Assembly (NCBI GenBank): GCA_027574665.1
Contig: CM050650.1
Location: 95,329,086-95,393,085, forward strand
From: Rhynochetos jubatus
Taxonomy: Eukaryota; Chordata; Aves; Eurypygiformes; Rhynochetidae
Reading direction: 5' to 3'
Length of the DNA stretch: 64,000 bases
Positions within the stretch are counted from its first letter, which is position 1. The number at the start of each line of letters is the position of its first letter. The position numbers and the translations under genes are program-made. This document shows positions 63,664 to 64,000 of the stretch, one piece after another. The notes beneath the pieces were generated by a model. That model did not search any database. It was not told the origin of the DNA and was given only the letters and a program-made list of their open reading frames with translations.

Positions 63664-64000
63664 TGTTGTGGTTTCACTTAGACTAGCAGTAAATACCACT
63701 CAGACTCACTCACCTTCCTCCCCAGTGCCCCCCTTGAGGAGGAGAGTTGGAGGAAATGACAAGGACGCTCATAAAGTTGAGATAAGAACTATTTAATTAT
63801 TGAATATAAATGAAAATTATAGTGATGCTACTAATGAGTAATTAAAATAATAGAAAACAGAATATATGATTCAATTGCTCACCACTCACCAACCAACACA
63901 CAGCCAGATCCTGAGTAGCCAGATCCTGAGTCTGAGCCCCAGGGCAACAACATGACTGGGAAGGGGGGTGGGAAGACAGCTGATCCACCCAACACCCTAA
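63664..64000 (-). mobile_element. Family A LTR, cut by the window edge
   Basis: On + it begins TGTTGTGGTTTCAC, the reverse complement of the family A end CCACAACA. It then runs through 'ctcaccttcctccccagtg', 'ggaggagagttggaggaaat', 'gacaaggacgctc', 'ttgagataagaactatttaa' and 'ttattgaatataaatgaaaa', to 'caccactcaccaaccaacac', 'acagccagatcctgagtagc' and 'ctgagccccagggcaacaac', in the same order as the copy at 20,210. The U3 half lies beyond the window, so whether it is a solo LTR or part of a provirus cannot be told. Confidence 0.82.
63902..63931. repeat. 15-bp tandem duplication in the LTR
   Basis: The unit agccagatcctgagt is present twice, at 63,902-63,916 and 63,917-63,931, with no spacer. 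The copy at 20,210 has a single related 'aaccaggtcccaagtagc' here, so this is a copy-specific duplication. Confidence 0.9.

Noticed and set aside
1..64000. CRISPR array, tRNA or rRNA genes, bacterial operons
   Set aside because: No regularly spaced identical repeats, no cloverleaf-like sequence noticed, no ribosomal RNA text, and the repeat content is that of a bird nuclear genome.

Overview
The window looks like a gene-poor, AT-rich piece of a bird nuclear genome, either intergenic DNA or one very large intron. The evidence is the repeat content. There are several CR1 LINE fragments (chicken-repeat-1: the 3' end carries the ATTCTATGATT-type terminal repeat, and the remnants encode a CR1 endonuclease, reverse transcriptase and ORF1 esterase). 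There are also two families of long terminal repeats of the kind scattered through bird genomes. I recognised no mammalian-type repeats and no bacterial features. I identified no functional protein-coding gene, tRNA, rRNA or CRISPR array. Nearly every open frame over 60 codons is either chance in AT-rich DNA or a shadow of a repeat.

Layout. At 1-395 there is a CR1 3' fragment (+). From 396 to 9.6 kb the DNA is unique and AT-rich, with an imperfect 111-bp palindrome near 9.1 kb. At 9.63-9.99 kb is a truncated LTR of family B (+). The main structured block is 12.26-15.95 kb: a long decayed CR1 (-) carrying ORF2 and ORF1 remnants, split at 14,321-15,082 by a solo LTR of family A (+). At 19.5-20.9 kb two family A LTRs lie head-on in opposite orientation, 134 bp apart. 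A complete family B solo LTR (-) with a perfect 5-bp target-site duplication lies at 26,186-27,246. A truncated family A-related LTR (+) is at 35.27-35.64 kb.

Older, very diverged CR1 pieces lie at 42.15-42.72, 48.06-48.42 and 48.89-49.08 kb. Younger CR1 tails lie at 46.26 kb (+) and 57.32 kb (-). A possible third, unclassified LTR-like repeat begins at 50.82 kb. Another family A LTR (-) starts at 63,664 and runs off the window.

There is no operon or pathway. The only biology visible is waves of retroelement insertion. CR1 spread early (diverged copies) and later (recognisable copies). LTR retroviruses then inserted, one of them inside CR1, and recombined down to solo LTRs. The most gene-like non-repeat signals are a 140-bp exon-like segment with strong splice signals at 62,103-62,242, followed by a weak exon-like frame at 63,352-63,517. 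Both are speculative and lack recognised homology. I found no undescribed biological system that I can defend.
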